NCBI GenBank assembly: GCA_003290165.1
Contig: QNQO01000546.1
Span: 496,001 to 560,000 of the forward strand
Length of the DNA: 64,000 bases
Direction of reading: 5' to 3'
DNA from: Berberis thunbergii
Taxonomy: Eukaryota > Streptophyta > Magnoliopsida > Ranunculales > Berberidaceae
Part shown: piece after piece, positions 10,938-22,493 of the stretch
How the letters are laid out: the number at the start of each line of letters is the position of its first letter
Position numbering within the stretch: the first letter of the stretch is position 1
Notes under the pieces: generated by a model
What the model was told of the DNA's origin: nothing
The model's input: only the letters and a program-made list of their open reading frames with translations
Database searches by the model: none
Translations under genes and position numbers: made by a program

Positions 10938-11316
10938 GGCTGGATCACATCGTAAGCTTCAACTTAATGAGTTGGAAGAGATCCGAAATGATGCGTACCA
11001 CAATGCCAAAATCTACAAAGAACGAACGAAGATATTTCATGATAAATCCATTCTTCGTAAGTCCTTTGAGCCATTTCAAAAAGTTTTGTTGTTCGACTCT
11101 CGGTTATGAGTTTTTCCTGGCAAGTTGAGATCTCGGTGGTTTGGACCTTATATTGTGAAAGCAGTGTTCCGACATGGAGTTGTGGAGATCGTTAATCGTA
11201 AGGATGGCCATGTATTTAAGGTAAATGGTCAACAACTTAAGCCATTCTTAGAGTTACCTCGATTACAAGTCGCAGTTGATGTGATCCTATTAGAGGACCC
11301 TGTGTATCAGAAGTGA
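10938..11316 (+). pseudogene. Ty3-type integrase C-terminal fragment
   Basis: Reads [20 protein letters not shown], then [17 protein letters not shown], a stop at 11107-11109, FPGKLRSRWFGPYIVKAVF and FKVNGQQLKPFLE. This is the region after the catalytic core in plant Ty3-type integrases. The stop interrupts the frame between VLLFDSRL and FPGKL, so even this fragment is mutated. It ends at a stop near 11316. No chromodomain is apparent. Confidence 0.85.
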
Positions 11317-12320
11317 GGATCTTTTGGGTTTTGTCGGGCTGATGACGTTAAACCAAACGCTCCTAGGAGGCAGCCTAGCTTTAGTTGTGTGTCTCTGCTG
11401 TTAGTCTGGATTGATTTTTGAGTACCCTATTTAGTTGTGTTTCACTCATACTCATTAGCTTCGTAACAGTTTTGACTTACAACTTGCTTTTTTTTAGTTT
11501 TCTTTGTTTGTGTCAAATCTACAGTTTATCGATTTCAAATGAAAACTCCATGATTGTTATGTTGGTGAGCCTCATTGATGGACGACTTCTTAGAACTAGT
11601 TCATAAGATTTTTCAACTCGATTATCTTTGCACCATGAGCCATATTAGCATAACTTGAAGTTGATGAGTGAAATATGCACTAGTAAACCTTAGAATAATA
11701 GTGGAGACTTAACCCTGAAAGTTTTGAACCTTTCTATTTTTCTGAGGGTTATACATAAGCTCTGATTTTTCTTGAGTCCGTATTATCTCGTTGATGATCT
11801 CATTATTCTCATTTTTCTGATCAATTGCTTTGGGAATGACATCAAAATTGAATTATTACACTAGAACTTCTTGGCTTATTCAATTAAGATATCATAATAC
11901 TGACCCGAACTTAGGAAATGATCTAGACATTTTTTTCTTTAGACCATTAACTAGCCTTTTAACTTACCTATAACATTAACCTTTTTGTAGCCTTTTGAGC
12001 CTTAGAATAACTTTTATTTGTTAACCCATTAACCTTTACCCAACGTTTCTGGGAATGTGTATGGATGGATATACTTGGTGTAAAAAGGGCATTAAAAAGT
12101 AAAATATGAGATATTTCATAAATCCTCTATTGAAAAAAAAATATATATATATTTTTCAATGAGGATAAAGATGTGAGAATGAAGAAAAAATTGATGGTGC
12201 GCAACATTGGTTTATTCTTGATAGCCCTAATTGTTCGTGAATGAGTGTATACATTCCTAGAAACTTTTCTTAGAATCCTTTGACATTCCTTATTAACTAT
12301 TACCCAAGCCCCATTACAAC
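11317..12320. other. Retrotransposon noncoding spacer, left part
   Basis: No protein-like frames. Sequence continues from the integrase stop to the nested hAT. It is treated as the pol-to-LTR spacer of the Ty3 element because a purine tract and LTR follow on the far side. Confidence 0.5.
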
Positions 12321-13429
12321 TAGGGGTGGGCATCCCATCCCGCGATCCCGTTCCCGTCCCGTCCCGTCTCGATTTTTCTGGGTCTTAATGGGATTGAATA
12401 ATTTCATCCCGATCCCGTCCCGTCCCGATCTAGAATGGGATGGGATGGGATGAAGATTTTCAATCCCGCCAATCCCGTCCCGTCCCGAACTAATTTATTA
12501 ATATTAATTATTAATATTTTTATTTAATTATTTCATGGTGTATATATGTTGTTACAGATTGTTATGGTGTATGTTGTTACTTCTGTTCATGGTGTGCACA
12601 CTGGGGCCATTATTCACCATGTCCATGTTGCGGCAAGTGCCATGGTTGGAGCTCTGGCTTTAGTTGTGGCTTTGCTGATTCCTTACCCTCGGTTTTCATG
12701 TTATGAGGTAACCAAATTTGCTCCCCCTTTTCACAGCCATTCCATCTAAAAATAAATAAAATTTAGATTAACATTATTCATTAATATTTTGTGCCTTAGC
12801 ATTCATTCAACGCATATCAGACACTTCATTTCATGCGCTTTTAGTAAGCCATATCAGGAGACTGCTCTGCTCATTCCATTCAAGTGAAAAATCAAATCTT
12901 GATTTATTACCAATGGTTAAAACTTAAAATTAAAGGTTCATATAAGATAGGGCTAATACACTTGATTACTTGAGTATTACTTAGATAACTATCACTCCTT
13001 ATTTGCTCAAACTCGGCTAATGGATTTTATCTAACTAAGATCATTTTCTTATCGGCTTCCTAGTAATACAAAAACAACATTCACTGTCAAGTCACTATAA
13101 CTATTCTTTGTAAAATGTGATAAAATGCAAATTTGAAACTATTTCGATCATCAATGTAAGCATGGTTTGATGTTCAGATTGAACTTAATTGATTAACTGT
13201 CAATTTGATCATACAATTGCCATGATGGGGACACTAGACTTCTAGTTGATAATATGTTCAAAATGTATTCTCCAGATTAGCTCGTTGATCCCGTCCCGTC
13301 TCGAACCCGTTTGGGATGGGACGAGGTCGGGATGGGGTTTTTCCCATCCCGTCCCGTCCCGATCCCGTATGAACGGGATGGGATAGGGACGGATATATCT
13401 CGTCCCATCCCGTCCCGTGCCCACTCCAA
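12321..13429. mobile_element. hAT-like element with perfect 8-bp target duplication
   Basis: Starts TAGGGGTGGGCATCCC and ends gtgcccactccaa, the degenerate complement. It is flanked by the exact repeat attacaac at 12313-12320 and 13430-13437. Both ends carry cccgtcccg-type subterminal repeats shared with the element at 4184-5665, in inverted orientation. It lies inside the Ty3 spacer and carries one host-like exon. Confidence 0.9.
12558..12707 (+). pseudogene. Captured exon resembling a FUSC-like membrane protein
   Basis: A 150-base open segment is bounded by a good acceptor (ttacag) and donor (GAG|gtaacc). It encodes 50 residues including VHVAASAMVGALALVVALLI then PYPRFSCYE. A hydrophobic helix followed by LLxPYPRLAxYE is what I recall for plant FUSC/aromatic-acid-exporter-like proteins. 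A single exon in an otherwise noncoding hAT element indicates gene-fragment capture. The family assignment is from memory of a short motif. Confidence 0.5.
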
Positions 13430-13437
13430 ATTACAAC

Positions 13438-14137
13438 CCAACAAAGTCCTAGTTGATCTTAGGTAAAGGTTGGTTTCGTAGATGTGGAGATTTAATAACC
13501 AAGACCTATGGTGTTTGATTCAACATTCCCAAAAGTAATTGATATTCTTGTCCATGAGATCATATTCATTCCATTCTTGAAAAATTCGTTCTTCATATTA
13601 CTATATGTGAGATGATTGTTTTCCATTATTTACTCTTTTCCTCACATATAAACTGAGTGAAATACCAAATCTCTGAGTGCTTTATTGTGAGTGACATGAG
13701 AGGTTTGAAGTCAAAACAAACTTTCTACAGGAGATTTAGTCATTGTTTTACTCTGAAATGAAAAGTTATGTTGATAGTGCCATCCACACACACACATTGA
13801 GTTGAGGATGATTGTGAATTTGTCTCTAACTTGTGGAGAATATTAAATTATTTGGAAATTTGTTGATACACTAAAATGACACTGTTGGTTTCTTGCATTT
13901 CTTAAAGTTTTAAAATTAACACTGTTTGACCAAGTTTTGATTGAGACAGTAATGTTTGTGGGTAACATTTCTAGAAACCCTCACGAGACTATAACTCGTC
14001 CACTAGAGGTAATCTAGGGGTTTAAAGCCTTGTTGCACGTTTAAGGTAAGTGCAACCGATGATATCTGCGAAAGTGAGTTAGGATTTTCTTTTATTGTTT
14101 TGCTCGAGGACTAGCAAAATATAGGTTTGGGGGTATT
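13438..14137. other. Retrotransposon spacer, right part, with polypurine tract
   Basis: Noncoding A/T-rich sequence ends in ctcgaggactagcaaaat and then aggtttgggggta at 14123-14135. This arrangement is typical just upstream of the 3' LTR in several plant Ty3 lineages, where the purine tract primes second-strand synthesis. Confidence 0.65.
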
Positions 14138-15895
14138 TGATATTCACATAATTATTACATAATATATCCCTTAATTTATACATGTTAGTGTTTCGATTAT
14201 TATATTTTATAGTAATTATTTCGTTTTCATGTCTTTGTAGGAATTTGAGTGTAAACGATGAAATCATATTAAGGCGACAAGTTAAGGACCGACAATTAGT
14301 CAATTCCAACGGTGGTATAAAGCAGTCACAAGCCTAAACCCCTAACCTAATCCATAACCTAAACCCAAACCTAATGCCAAGCCCAATCCTTCTCCAAATT
14401 ATACATTGATGAATAATTCCCTCTTTTCATCCCTATTCATCTTGATAATTTTCTATAAATAGAAGATAATAGGGTGAGAAAAGGGGGAGGAAGAGAAGGG
14501 AAGAAAAAGAATTAGAAAAATATCAAAACCTCTTTCTCCCAAGTGATTCTCACAATCACCATCACCACCTATCCATCTCTCACTCACTCAGCAATCACCA
14601 CCTCGCCACCACCATCACCCTAGCACCAACTCCACCTCCAGACAGCACAACCGCCACCGCCACCGCCACCACCGTGAAACAGGGGCGTGACAACCCTGTT
14701 TCATGTCAAATCTTCACCATCACCGTCCATGTCCCTCTCCATGTCCATCATCCATCAACCAACATCATCCATCACCTCCGCCACCACCTCCGCACGAGCA
14801 CCACCACAACAGACCGAGAACAACCACCGCGAAACAGAGCCTCACCGCGGCTTTGTTCCGCCTCGCGATAGAGCCAGGCAGGCCGTCCTCCTCTCCTCTC
14901 TGTCCTCTCTTCGTCCAGGCCTCCTTACCATCTCTCCGCCACCGGACAACCACCACAGAAAGCCTCACCGCGACGCACCACCATCGCGACAGCAATCGAA
15001 TCAGGGGAGTATTCCTCCGTGCTCGCTTTCTCTATTTTTGAGTTTCTCACTGTCCCTTTCTCTCTTTTGCAGGTGCTGGAGACATTTGGAGGACCAGACG
15101 CTCGTGAGGAGCGAGAAAGATGCCGCGAGACAGCCGTTACTCGCTGGAGAAGACGAGCGGTACTGTAGCAGTACTGTAGCAGAGGCGGGAGAATAAGTCA
15201 AAACTGTTTTTGGCTATTCACACCCTTGGTTCTACTTTGTACCACCACAGAGTGTTTTGGGAACATTTTTCTCGAGATTTGTGTTTGAACCACCTGCTGA
15301 TCTGCTGAGTACCACCACATCGAGTTTGTGACAAAATAAATGGGTTGTATAAGTTATTTTCATTTATTTTACGGAATTGTGTGTTTAATTGTTAATTACA
15401 ATTTATTTCTAAATTTTTGATAAATTGCTTTCACCTTTCATTTTCCAGAAATTAATCTTGATATGTTTGGTAGTTAGAATTACCCTTTTTCAATATTCAA
15501 AGCATGTGTTAAACATGATATAAGTTTAATTGGATTTTAACTATCACATATTCGTTGTAAGCAAGGGATTCTCATCCCTAACGCTTCTCGTTTTTAAATT
15601 TAGTCATTTAGATTTAAATAATTTTGCTAACTCATTGGTGAGTCCAAGCCCACAAAAATCCATCTCATCTATCTTTTATTTTTTTATTTTTAATTTATTT
15701 TTAGTTTAGTTTTAAAATGTTGTAACCCCATTTCCTACAAATTAGTTTAGATAATTTCCAAAATTCAATTTAATCCACTTTCCTCGTGGGATCGACCCGT
15801 ACTTACCGCTGTCTACCAGTTAGGCACCGTGCACTTGCGGTTATTACAAGTGAGCTGAATTAACCTAATAATTTAGGTTAGTTAAATCCCCATCA
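14138..15895 (+). repeat. 3' LTR of the Ty3-type element
   Basis: Starts TGATA directly after the purine tract and ends in ccccatca, a TG...CA boundary. A TATA box (ctataaataga, about 14452) lies ~315 bases in, as expected for the LTR promoter. A pyrimidine- and CAC-rich leader with long but composition-driven frames occupies 14560-15196. Near the end, the phrase tgggatcgacccgtacttacc is familiar from plant Ty3 LTRs. No 5' LTR exists in the window to compare, so the boundaries rest on these signals. Confidence 0.7.
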
Positions 15896-15953
15896 GTGTC
15901 TCATCGAGAATATACTATCCTTTTGGTTTGTTATTAAGACTTGACATCTTTAC

Positions 15954-17094
15954 CTGCAGCACAACAACCTAAGACGAGGCCTCTCAGATGTGATGGAGCT
16001 TTTGTGATTTGAATAACAATCCAACCAAATGCTGAACCAATGATGAATGTTATAAGGATATTCATTGGCATAAACCACCTATACGTTAAACAAAAGTTCA
16101 GAAAATATTGAAGATAGCAATACATTCTAAACCGCAGAGGAACTTACAACTTAATCGTGCTCTCCAAGCTTAATTACTATCTTAGCCAAGTTGGTTGTTA
16201 TAAGAGGTGGGTTGAATACATAGAAAACAACCTGTTTAGAAATATGTTTGACTAAAATTAGTGACCTGGCATTGAAGGAGTAAGAAATAATAAATGTAGA
16301 AAATGACATGCCCCCTTAGATATTTACTTTCCAACACCCTCTCTTGGTTTCTCACATACAAATATCCATGTTAGACTCAAGCACCAGTCTTCATCTCTTG
16401 TAACTTGTAAGAACCGAACAGCATGAAGAACATTGAAATTGCTCACAAAATAACTAAATTGGGTTAGGAAGCAATTCCATTGGCATCCAGTCGCATCTCT
16501 TTGCAATGAGGATTCCAAACAATTGCAAGGCAAGGAATTAGCCAATTATTTTGCCAAGACATCACGATGATTGTGATAGTTAGGAGGTTCAGCATTATGA
16601 TGGTCGTGATGTAATAAACTTAATTTCAAAATCATAGAGCCAGCATTGGCTTGAACTTTTTGTCTTTCTCATAACCCAGAAATATCGTAATGTGAATGAT
16701 ATTAAGGTGGATCTTTATGTAGGTGCCCGAATGACTCCAAACAAAAAATAATCCCCCTACAGTTTTCTTCATTTTTTAAATACATGTCCATTCATTTACC
16801 TTATTGACCTCTGGATCTCTAATGCAAAGTTGTTCACTTACTGTTTCTATCAAGGTATTAGTTAAAAGAGCCGTGAAAAACCGAGACATTATAGTGAACA
16901 ATAACAATAATAGTGATAAAAGAGAGTTGTAAACAATACACAATTTTATCAATGACTTACACTATTAAAATGCTTCTTTGCATCTTCTCCCAACAGATTT
17001 ACTATATCTAAGGCAAGAAACGCCCCAACAGCAGTCACCAAGAGTACTTTCACTATCGGAATTGATGAGACAACAAAAAATCTAGGAGCCCCAT
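15954..17094 (-). pseudogene. PIN-LIKES (PILS) auxin carrier, 5' exons only, pseudogene
   Basis: PILS proteins are endoplasmic-reticulum auxin carriers of ~400 aa. Exon 1 (16961-17094) encodes FVVSSIPIVKVLLVTAVGAF then LALDIVNLLGEDAKKHF. The natural start ATG at 17092-17094 is out of frame because the T-run of codons 6-7 is one base short. A weak second exon near 16840-16895 reads ALLTNTLIETV with no clean acceptor. Exon 3 (15954-16078) reads WFMPMNILITFIIGSAFGWI and APSHLRGLVLGCCAAG and ends at a donor (CAG|gtaaag). Downstream exons are absent because the Ty3 LTR follows within 60 bases. Only the N-terminal transmembrane part could be encoded. Confidence 0.82.
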
Positions 17095-18269
17095 ACCAAA
17101 ATTTTCCTTCCAAATCTAAAATTATTGTTCTTTCAGTCCTGCAAAGAAAAAACATTTTAAAGAAAGTATTCCACCATGCAATATCTCATGTTAGTATGTG
17201 ACATGTTTATGTCTAAAGATAGATATTGCCAAAACTCATTAAGTGAGATACAACATTATTTTTCAAGTAGAAAAAGATCATATGAAGTATGGACCCGATG
17301 AATATTGACAAATAGCAACGTTTTAACTATATATGAGAAACAAGTAAAATAAAAATGAGAAAAAAGGATAAATATAGGGGGGAAGAGAGAGAGAAATAAG
17401 AATCATATGAAAACTAAGATTCACAACATTTGATTCCTTCCATTACCATGAGAAAGAGTGAAATGAAGAAATAAGAAGCCTCAATTTTTCATGTACCCTA
17501 CTGTTTGAACAATATATTCATACTGATCGGTCTACCAGAATCCCAAATTACAACCAACTAACTTATAATGCTACCAGAAGAAATAAGGAAAACACCCATT
17601 TGCATAATTTACAAGATCAAACACAGAAACCCCAGTATCTTTACAAAATTGAAATCAGAGAGAGATTCAAAAATGTGAGAAATGCACAAGAAAGGAATGA
17701 ATTGGATGAAAGGAAGAAACAAACTCTTGGAGGAGTGTCGTTGTTGAGATCTCTGGTTGCGAAGCTGCAGCTTGAAGACCTTGCTTCTTCTCCGTTCCTG
17801 ATTTTGATACATCTCTCTGAATGAGATGATATAAATGAAGATGAGGTAGAAGATGAAGATGGAGGAGACGTCTCCAACAAACGCCATTCCTCTATCTGTT
17901 TTTGCTCTCCAGGGTTTCTCTCATCTTCTTCCGCTGCTAGAGTAGGGTAGATTCCCCAAACAAATTGAGATTAAAGAGAGTACCTCGCGCAGAGATCTGA
18001 GGTGGTGTGATGGATCTATTGGTGGCTGCGAGATGGAATTGTGGCTGGCGACATGAAGAGAATGCGGTCGAGAGAAGAAGAAAGGGCAAGCGAGGGCGAG
18101 CAAGAAGGAGATGAGAGGCGAGCAAGAGGTTGAGCAGAGAGAGGCAACTGTATTAGGTTCAGTGTACTGAATGGGGGGAGAGTAGAGATAAAAGTCGCGA
18201 AATACAAAAATAGCGCCAAAACACCCACCATTTGACATAGCATTTTTTTTCTAAGTCATTCAAAATTGA
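17095..18269 (-). other. Probable leader and upstream region of the PILS fragment
   Basis: Read on the minus strand, 17600-18240 is pyrimidine-rich and leader-like, with several short frames but no recognisable protein. PILS genes often have a 5' untranslated intron, so this could be copied leader plus promoter. Near 18210-18285 there are three loose matches to atagcgttt/atagcattt, reminiscent of the CACTA subterminal motif at 8064-8405. That resemblance is weak. Confidence 0.35.
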
Positions 18270-18278
18270 CTTTTTATA

Positions 18279-18428
18279 GCACATTTACTAACTGGCGAGG
18301 AAACCAGCGAAGGAGGGGGTGGGAACCCTCCATCCCCCTCGGGATGCGCAAAAGGGGATGGAGGGTTCCCACCCCCTCCCTCGCTGGTTTCCTCGTTGGT
18401 TTCCTTGACAGTTAGAATTTATGTTATA
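18279..18428. mobile_element. Hairpin MITE, copy A
   Basis: Near-perfect inverted arms around a short loop: ggcgaggaaaccagcgaagg with gggtgggaaccctccatccc on the left, and their complements on the right. The arms diverge outward to about 18279 and 18428. Terminal motifs resemble copies B, C and D. No clear target duplication was found. Transcribed, it would fold into a stem of ~60 bp. Confidence 0.7.
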
Positions 18429-19236
18429 AAAAATGAACCTACAGAGACACTCAATGGAGGCTCTCTGTGAAGACTCCAGCCCAACCCCTGCACCACCACC
18501 TCCCATCTGCAAAACCCACCCCACCATCTTCTCCACACCCACCTAAAACATCACCAACACTTCAAAAAATTGAAAACACACAAAATAGCCCTTGCCTTAA
18601 TTGACGCAAAGAGAATGAAGAAAAAGCGAGAATAGTAAATCGCAGCACACACAGAAATTGGTTGCAAGCAAGCAAGCAATAGAAGAGAAGAAGACACTCA
18701 TCAACTAGACAATCGCAAGCAGCAACAACCAATTTCACCAGCAGGTGTTCTTCTCCTCTCTTTTTCCTGTTAGTTCTTTTAGTTGAAGTTCAACTATATA
18801 ACTCAATTCGTTCTGTATATAATAAATTCCTTATAGGCCTTCACTAAGTTTCTTTGTTTAAAAAAAAATATTATTCATTTTGTTGATGAAGATAACATCT
18901 AAAATGTTGCAGCTTGTGCTAACAAATAATCATTTACAAATATATTCAAAGAGAGAAGCAATAGATACCAAATTTGGGTGGAGATCGATCGATAGGGCAT
19001 TTGGACAGATGTGTTCAGTAGTTTCAACTTCTTTCAAATAGAATGGGCACTCGAATGGGATTTTCATGCAGTATTTGTGTAAGTTCTCTATGGTGGGGTG
19101 GGGAGAAAATCATAAACTGATTTCCAGACTATCAAATGCACTTTATGGCCGGATTTTTATTGTTTCAGATGATAGTATAGATTTTTCATTTTTCATTTTA
19201 TTTTTGTTTTTATTTTTCATTTTCATTTTCATTTTA

Positions 19237-19267
<31 letters not shown>

Positions 19268-19658
19268 TTTATTTTTATTTTTATTTTTATTTTTATTTTT
19301 ATTTTTATTTTTATTTTTATTTTTATTTTTATTTAGAGGAGTGGAGGAAAAAGACAGTGGATGCATGGAGTTGTTTAGTAAGGAAATGTTTTTATATGTA
19401 GACTTGGTATTTACCACCCTTTTCTTATGACGCTTCCATCCAGCCGATTTTGGATCACCCCAACACTCATTATCAGAATATTGGTTTTCCCACATTGACC
19501 GAGTAATAGACATTTAAGATTGAATTATAATGAACAAATGCAAAAATAAATATAGAAAATGGGATAGGATGCAAGGGGTTTGTTGACGAGGTTCCATAAA
19601 CAACTTCTCCAAGTTCAGTTTCAATAATTTCAATATTGATGACATATAATATCCCAAA
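18429..19658. other. Intergenic DNA with a microsatellite
   Basis: No gene supported. The part around 18640-18760 (repeated aagcaagcaag, then caccagcag before gtgttctt) looks leader-like but nothing coding follows. A TTTTTA repeat occupies 19182-19334. Confidence 0.5.
19182..19334. repeat. Hexanucleotide TTTTTA microsatellite
   Basis: About 20 units of tttttatttttattttta-type repeat with an interrupted ttttca-rich left part. It produces long Phe/Tyr and Asn/Lys frames on the two strands, which are artefacts. Confidence 0.95.
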
Positions 19659-21008
19659 GGGTTATTTGCATTTTCCTCTTAATATAAATGTCTTATTCAA
19701 CTTTACTTCCTATTATTAATCATATTGCATTTACCCCCTATGATTAGCAGTCAACGTGTATTGACTGTCAAACACCTCATCATTCGCTCATTTTGGATGA
19801 CGAAAGTACCATTCACGTGCATATCACGCACGATGTGAAAACCTGCTAATCCCAACCATCTGTTATTTGAACCACACATGTGTACGGCCAATGACTACAT
19901 CTGGTTGATCATACCCAGATGGAGAGTGGATGTATTCAACATGGAGAAGATGAAAGAGTAGTTGACTTGAGCAAAGGTATTCAAGTTCAAAGCTTCTCAT
20001 GAAATTTGAGTTCCTCACATGTTATTTTACTGTAGATCAAATGTATTTAATTAAAGTGATAAAGCTTTAGCAAACCCAAGTTGTGAAGTTAAGGTTTTGT
20101 TAGGGTTTCATTACATAAAGGTAACATAAACCTTAGATCTGATTTATTTCATCTATAAATTTTAGTTTATAACACCATCATAAAGGTAAGTCAAGTCAGC
20201 TATTTTCATTCATTATTTCAGTGGACATTTATTGAGAGCTGTAGATCATCTTCAACCTCTCGCAGGCTCTGTTCTGTTTTAGGGGGCATTCTTAAATTCA
20301 AATTTATTATATAGAGTTAAGTTACTGACAGTAATCTATTATAAGGGGGAACGTATAATGAAAAAATTTTGTGTTTTACAGGTACTTCCAATGAACTTTG
20401 CTTGTCAAGAACATATAATGTATTTACTGCACTCTTTAAAAATCTTGCATACTTCAAACCTCCTATTCACTTATTTGATTGTTCTTTTGACACCATGGGA
20501 TCTGCAATTAAATCAATTAAGTGTTGTTAATTGCCCTCATATAATAAAATTGAATTTAATGTTACCCCCTTAAATAGAACAGACCTAAGAGATGATGAAG
20601 ATGATCTGCAACTCGAGCTTAACTTCAAAACTTGGGTTTGCACAAGCTTTTTCACTCCAAATATTTAATCTACAATAAATAACATGTAGATGTAGTAGTA
20701 GAAGCAGATGTGAGTGTTATTGGTGGTGAAGTGGAGAGTGTGGTGGTGGAGGCAGATTATCTTACCGGCTAATGAGAAGTTTGAATCTCAACCCTCAGAT
20801 TTTAGTTGCATCTGCCTACTTCAATTTTGAATCTTAGCCTTCAGATCATTAAATAGTATTGTGGGCAGTAAAATATGGCCTTTTTGAAACTAGCACGTGC
20901 CTTGACAGTCATTGACTGCCAGTCTTAGGGGGTAAATGCAATATGATTAATAATAGAGTGTAAAGCTGAATAATGCATTTATTATAGGGGGCAAAATGCA
21001 AATAACCC
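19659..21008. mobile_element. Non-autonomous Mutator-like element, 9-bp target duplication
   Basis: Starts gggttatttgcattttcc and ends with the complement gcaaaatgcaaataaccc. Inverted repeats of ~110 bases match with few changes, and a second inverted segment extends further in (20015-20095 against 20625-20690). Exact 9-bp direct repeats tatcccaaa flank it at 19650-19658 and 21009-21017. Long terminal repeats plus a 9-bp duplication identify the Mutator superfamily. No transposase (MURA) frame is present. Confidence 0.9.
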
Positions 21009-21017
21009 TATCCCAAA

Positions 21018-22259
21018 TGGTGTGGATTGAGCCCATATTGTGAGTCTCACCTAAATTTGAAAGTGTAGGTGTATCTACATAGATACCACCGCAAGTTAAG
21101 ATATGATGAGCAAGGATTGTGACTTCGTTTTTTGAGTTAATTTTGGTTTCTTGTTTTGAAGAAATATTTCGAGAAATAATTCGGTGTGTAAAGAAAAAAC
21201 GTAAAATCTTCGAGGATACATGAACTATTTAATGAATTTTGAGTGTATATTAAATATGTGAAAAAATAATATGCAAGTAAATAAATGTATTGAACACATT
21301 AAATGAAACTAAAATATCTATAATAAGAAAATCAAGGGAGTTTTAAAATTTAATATAAATAGAAGAAGTGATAATTAGGAAATTAGGAGTTGGTTTAAAA
21401 CATAAATAAATAATAATTAGAATAAAAAAACTTGAAATTTACAAAATAAAAATCCCGAAATTTTTAGAAAAATCCTCGAAAAAATGTAAAAAAATTAGTA
21501 GCTGATTTTTGTATTTTTTTGAGGAAAAAAACCTCAAAAATTTTTGAAAAAACCCTCGAAAAAATGCAAAAGGGGAGTGAACAATCTCTTTTTGAAAACT
21601 ATTTTATTTTTGAAAAACTTATGGAAAAGAATGCTAAGACAAGGAAGTTTTATGAACACTTCGTTGTTACTCCGTGTTCACAGAAATATTCTAGATCTAA
21701 GCGCCAATAAAATACTTCAAAAATAGGTGAGGTAGAGTAGGAAATGTTTCAACTCTACACCAAATGGTCTCACAAGTCTTGGGATCTGAATTTGATATAT
21801 TTGAAAATATTTTTGCAAAGTAGATCCAAGACTTGATGTACAAATAAAGCAAGTAATTCAATTAGAAGTTACCTTGACCCTTTTTTCCATGAAGTCTTTG
21901 GGGGCATCTGAGCTTTCCACATGGAGATTCCAAGAGTATTTGAATTAGGAATCTCCACTTTTTATAAATCCTAGAGTACACCAAATCACTCTATGTCAAG
22001 AAATACATGAATTCATTAAAATTGTTGGCACTTATTCATGGTATCTTGGATTACGGATAAACTTGAACTTGAATTTGTTAAAAATGAATCGGAAATGAAA
22101 GGGGAATTTGATGGAGTTGTTTCCAAGGGTGAAGATCAGTGATTCTCAAGTTTAGCAAGATAGGGTGCATATGTGCTTTATCTTATAAGTAGAGTATGGG
22201 GATTAATACCCCAAACCAACTAATAAATTGTTTTATCATTTGCCTTAAATATACTTCCG
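21018..22259. other. Intergenic DNA, no gene supported
   Basis: A/T-rich. The part at 21440-21600 repeats cctcgaaaaaatg(t/c)aaaa and aaatttttgaaaaa. Nothing coding is recognised. The last part may include the 3' flank of the L1 that begins near 22260. Confidence 0.45.
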
Positions 22260-22493
22260 GAAAGGAGGGGCAACTGTGGGATGCCATACTTTTATTAACT
22301 TCTAAAAATGAGTTAAGATACATCAGAGGCACATTGCAACTTTCCTAAAAAGAAACATAACAATATAAATCTCAAACACACAGTTGAAATTGCAAAATAG
22401 GTCATATTTCTTTAATCTCACCAATGCTCTGAGTCTTCTAGGAAGTGAGCCACTATTATAGCTCTTAGTTTTTTCTTTCGTCCGCACAAGGCG

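Larger units (their letters stand above)
10938..15895 (+). mobile_element. 5'-truncated Ty3-type LTR retrotransposon
   Basis: The order on the plus strand is integrase C-terminus (10938-11316), a long noncoding segment, a purine tract (aggtttgggggta, 14123-14135), and a 3' LTR (14138-15895). The 5' LTR, gag, protease, RT and most of integrase are missing. Its left edge abuts the PDR exon. A hAT element (12321-13429) is nested in the noncoding segment. The right edge lies 59 bases from the PILS exon. The long spacer between pol and the LTR resembles Tat/Athila-like lineages, but lineage is not proven. Confidence 0.8.

Noticed and set aside
10938..11316. Integrated pararetrovirus sequence
   Set aside because: The protein is an integrase C-terminus followed by a purine tract and LTR, which identifies a Ty3 retrotransposon. 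Caulimovirids have no integrase.
14674..15196. Long overlapping open frames inside the Ty3 LTR (up to 169 aa)
   Set aside because: Pro/Ser/His-rich translations of a CAC- and CT-rich leader in several frames at once. No conserved motif. They are explained by composition of the LTR.
8064..18269. Helitron as the gene-capturing element
   Set aside because: Several same-strand fragments fit Helitron habits, but no convincing TC start or CTRR end with a 3' hairpin was found, while a CACTA terminus with its subterminal array is clear.
19066..19513. 111-aa Phe/Tyr-rich and 94-aa Asn/Lys-rich frames
   Set aside because: Both are translations of the TTTTTA microsatellite.
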